63,572 nt of DNA. Origin: a bacterium (GTDB taxonomy: Bacteria; Babelota; Babeliae; Babelales; UASB340). Below the pieces are notes generated by a model. The model was not told the origin of the DNA, made no database searches, and saw only the letters and a list, made by a program, of their open reading frames with translations. The translations under genes were made by a program, and so were the position numbers. The DNA lies in assembly GCA_030629005.1 (NCBI GenBank), contig DAOVPV010000008.1, forward strand, positions 1 through 63,572, read 5' to 3'. Of this stretch, positions 61,129 to 63,572 are shown in pieces; position 1 is the first letter of the stretch, and the number at the start of each line of letters is the position of its first letter.

Positions 61129-62331
61129 TTAAATTAAATTATCTAAAATTTTACGCCTATAATCTTTCATCAATTCAATCATAAAATGAACATTGTGAAT
61201 TGTTGCAAGAGTTAAACCTGCAATCTCTTTTGCCTTAAAAAGATGGTAAACATAAGACATAGAATAATTCTTACAAGTTGAACATTGACAACCAAACTCT
61301 ATTGGTTCAAAATTCTGCGCATTCCCTTTTTTAATCACCCGCATTGTGCCATTCTTTGTAAAAACTAAACCATGGCGAGCACAACGAGTTGGATGAGAGC
61401 TATCAAAAGTATCTACCCCTAATGGAACAATACCTGCAATAGATTCCAAGTCCCCAATTCCTAACAAATGGTTTGGTTTATCTTCTGGCAAGTTTGGCAT
61501 TAAAAATTTTAGCATATCAAACATTTCATACCGATCTTTACCAACACTTCCACCTATTGCAAAGCCATCAAAATTTAGTTTTAATAAATAATCTACACTT
61601 TTTTTTCTTAGATTTTTATCTACACCACCATGAAGAACAGCATACAAAGCCTGATTTTTAATATTTTGCTTGTGTTCAATTAAAGATCTTGTCTCCCATC
61701 TGTGAGTCCTGTCTAAAGAACGCATTAAATATTTTTTATCAGAATGATAAGGCAAAAGCTCATCAAAACTTACAATAATATCAGCACCAATTTCTTTTTG
61801 CGCTTGAATAGAAGTCTCTGGAGTTAACAAAACTTTAGCACCATCTCTGTAAGATCTAAACAAAACACCTTCTTCATTAATCTTTATAACAGAATTATCA
61901 AGTTTTTTTTGACCTTTACTTTTTAACTCTTGAGCAACCCCACCATAAACGAGACTAAAAACCTGGAAGCCGCCAGAATCTGTAATTATAGGCATGGATC
62001 TGTTGGCGAATGCATGAATTCCACCAGCTTGTGCAATTAACTTTGAACCAGGTTGCAGCATAAGATGATAAGTGTTTGCAAACATCAACTGCAAACCGAG
62101 CTCATCTAAAGTTTTATTATCCAAAGCTTTTAATGTTCCATTAGTTCCAACTCCAACAAAACCCGGAGTATCTATTAGACCATGCGGTGTATAAATTCTA
62201 CCAACTCTAGCATTAGATTTTTTAGATTTATGAATAACTTCGAATCTAAAAAAATCGGAAGAAACATTTAATATTTTAGAATCATCCAAAATAATATTAT
62301 TTTTTTTATTAATTAAATCTTGTTCAAACAT
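61129..62331 (-). CDS. tgt: Queuine tRNA-ribosyltransferase
   Basis: 400 aa. Exchanges G34 for preQ1/queuine in GUN-anticodon tRNAs. DTPGFVGVGTNGTLKAL, ANTYHLMLQPG, TDSGGFQVFSL, the FDSSHPTRCARHG motif and the zinc ligands CQCSTCKNYS with a later histidine are all present. About 26 extra residues precede the usual start and include LNVSS (21-25), encoded by a dispersed palindrome. Seven bases separate it from the transporter gene. Confidence 0.96.
   Translation of the reverse strand: MFEQDLINKKNNIILDDSKILNVSSDFFRFEVIHKSKKSNARVGRIYTPHGLIDTPGFVGVGTNGTLKALDNKTLDELGLQLMFANTYHLMLQPGSKLIAQAGGIHAFANRSMPIITDSGGFQVFSLVYGGVAQELKSKGQKKLDNSVIKINEEGVLFRSYRDGAKVLLTPETSIQAQKEIGADIIVSFDELLPYHSDKKYLMRSLDRTHRWETRSLIEHKQNIKNQALYAVLHGGVDKNLRKKSVDYLLKLNFDGFAIGGSVGKDRYEMFDMLKFLMPNLPEDKPNHLLGIGDLESIAGIVPLGVDTFDSSHPTRCARHGLVFTKNGTMRVIKKGNAQNFEPIEFGCQCSTCKNYSMSYVYHLFKAKEIAGLTLATIHNVHFMIELMKDYRRKILDNLI
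62252..62275 (+). repeat. Dispersed palindromic element inside tgt
   Basis: AAATCGGAAGA then AACATTTAATATT, antisense to tgt, encoding LNVSSDF in the extra N-terminal segment. Confidence 0.85.
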
Positions 62332-62338
62332 ATCTATC

Positions 62339-63010
62339 TTACTTATCTAAATTAAATTTAAAAAAATTTTTTGCTAAAGTTATTAGTGGTGTTGATAAAA
62401 AAATTACAATTAACTTTAAAACAAAACCAACCAACATAACCTGCAACACATTTCCAACCAAACCATATAAACCTAAAAATACAAAAAGAGCCGTATCTAA
62501 AGCTTGTGATAATGTAATTGAAACCAAATTTCTGAATAAAAAAAACTTGCTTTTAAGCTTCTTTTCCAAATAAGCATAAATAAAGGTATTAAATTTTAGA
62601 GAAACGATATAAGCAATAAAGGATGCAACAGAAATTCTTGGTGCAAACTTTAAGATCCCATTAAACAAATTATGCGCCCAATCATAACCATTTGGTATAA
62701 ATAATAAATGAATAAACGAAACAATTAAAAAAAATACTAAAGCAAAAAAACCAATATTTATAGTCTTTTTTGCCATATCCTGACCACAATACTCTTGCAA
62801 TAAGTTTATACCCAAAACGCTACCAACAACGAAGGCATCTGCACATGTTGCATTTAGGCCAAATATATCTATTTGTTTTAAAACAAATAGATTCGCGATT
62901 ACAGCCTGTAAACTTATTAAAGTAATAAGCGCACTTTTACCTATTTTTAACGCTATAAACGTAAAAACAACAATTAATATAATTTGAGATAATAATATTA
63001 GTTCATTCAT
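62339..63010 (-). CDS. yhhQ: Queuosine precursor transporter, YhhQ family
   Basis: 223 aa, six to seven membrane helices. The family hallmark region is seen: VVGSVLGINLLQEYCGQDMA, KKTINIGFFAL, and RISVASFIAYIVSLKFNTFI. YhhQ imports preQ0/preQ1 or queuine. Seven bases before tgt: import plus tRNA insertion implies salvage of the precursor. Confidence 0.92.
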   Translation of the reverse strand: MNELILLSQIILIVVFTFIALKIGKSALITLISLQAVIANLFVLKQIDIFGLNATCADAFVVGSVLGINLLQEYCGQDMAKKTINIGFFALVFFLIVSFIHLLFIPNGYDWAHNLFNGILKFAPRISVASFIAYIVSLKFNTFIYAYLEKKLKSKFFLFRNLVSITLSQALDTALFVFLGLYGLVGNVLQVMLVGFVLKLIVIFLSTPLITLAKNFFKFNLDK

Positions 63011-63142
63011 CGTTTTTCAATTATAACTTAAATAAATATCCGTGCAATAAGGCAAGACTCACACTATTTGTAACAAAAAATCAGCCGATGGCATTCGCAC
63101 CTTACAAACAGCACAAAAAGCCCTTAAATCGAAGGGTAGCGT

Positions 63143-63171
63143 TTGCACCATTATAATAAACACGATATTAT
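63143..63171 (+). promoter_or_regulatory. Candidate promoter with overlapping palindrome
   Basis: TTGCAC (63143-63148), 17-base spacer, TATTAT (63166-63171). The palindrome TATACATGTATA (63169-63180) overlaps the -10 and likely start site, and a 5'-UTR hairpin AGCTATA/TATAGCT (63184-63200) follows. Confidence 0.55.
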
Positions 63172-63228
63172 ACATGTATATTAAGCTATATTTTATAGCT
63201 ATTTAATAAATTATATGGAGGTTTTATC

Positions 63229-63572
63229 ATGAAAAAATTATATATAATACTTTTATTTGCAATAGGACTTAGCTTTGGCAAAAATTTATTCTCTATGCAA
63301 AGAGGATTCCCTTTACGCAGTGTAGTAAATAGAACTGAAGACAGCACTGTCAAATATCAAGACTTAACAAGAGTTCAAACAAATGAAGAAAGAAGAAATG
63401 GAATCTGCAGAAGGAAGCTAGGAACATTATTCGACAAAATAAATACAATGATAGAGTTTTTGTCACCACAACAACAAAACGAATTTTACAAACAACTTAA
63501 AGAACTTGTTTTAGAATATGAACCTAAAAGCGGATCCAGTTTTCTTATAAAACTTTTTGCTGTAATTGGTGC
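63229..63572 (+). CDS. Exported protein, 3' end outside window
   Basis: 114 codons visible. SD ATGGAGG. Signal peptide KKLYIILLFAIGLSFGKNLF, like the start of the binding-protein gene at 7587 (KKLYIL...FFIFGQNIL). The mature part is polar and helical (SPQQQNEFYKQLKELV). Too little for a family call. Confidence 0.7.
   Translation, partial: MKKLYIILLFAIGLSFGKNLFSMQRGFPLRSVVNRTEDSTVKYQDLTRVQTNEERRNGICRRKLGTLFDKINTMIEFLSPQQQNEFYKQLKELVLEYEPKSGSSFLIKLFAVIG

Overview
The window is AT-rich and reads as a small, host-associated Gram-negative bacterium. Lipid A genes (lpxA, lpxI), an LptF/LptG-type permease, murD/ftsW/murB and a septal-type amidase show a full diderm envelope. Many secreted proteins carry eukaryote-like repeats: ankyrin, leucine-rich repeats with a BTB domain, HEAT/ARM-like repeats, pentapeptide repeats and PPP-type phosphatase folds. 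With an archaeal/eukaryal-type ProRS and an archaeal-type PheS fragment, the profile fits Candidatus Dependentiae (TM6/Babeliae). That assignment is inference, not proof.

Layout. 1-300 holds the broken end of an archaeal-type pheS running into a strong terminator. 715-5725 (minus) carries recF-dnaN and proS-xerD. 5901-9896 (plus) is a two-gene operon: a membrane protein whose C-terminal half looks like a pentameric ligand-gated ion channel (pLGIC), and an exported protein joining a decayed PPP phosphatase domain to a type-I periplasmic-binding domain. 9926-21642 is mostly housekeeping: gmk, an EamA transporter, an Lpt permease, rny-ymdB, zapA with a ZapB-like gene, ppiD-recA-infC-rpmI-rplT, miaA and a CarD-like regulator. 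21899-28038 holds envelope and secreted genes. 28039-29390 is a non-coding stretch full of hairpins and repeats ahead of dnaK. 29391-37158 is dnaK followed by a scarred accessory island: HEAT-like genes, an 80-base direct repeat, two fragments of the dnaK 3' end, and an LRR-BTB effector candidate. 37308-43297 has a lipoprotein peptidase and small exported proteins. 43385-49914 has dnaA, rsmH, spoVG, tRNA-Gln and lpxA-oxidoreductase-lpxI. 49945-63572 has ankyrin proteins, a large secreted orphan, cell-wall genes, a PPP phosphatase, tgt plus a queuosine-precursor transporter, and the start of one more secreted protein.

Two themes stand out. First, the candidate channel operon: the pieces suggest ligand sensing (binding protein) coupled to a channel that carries an extra seven-helix module, a combination I do not recognise. 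Second, a short dispersed element (AATCGGAAGA followed by the palindrome AACATTTAATGTT) occurs about 15 times. It lies between genes, in tandem directly before dnaK, and in frame inside recF, murD, tgt and a secreted protein, where three of the four encode LNVSS. It resembles in behaviour the protein-inserting palindromic elements known from Rickettsia, but is much shorter.
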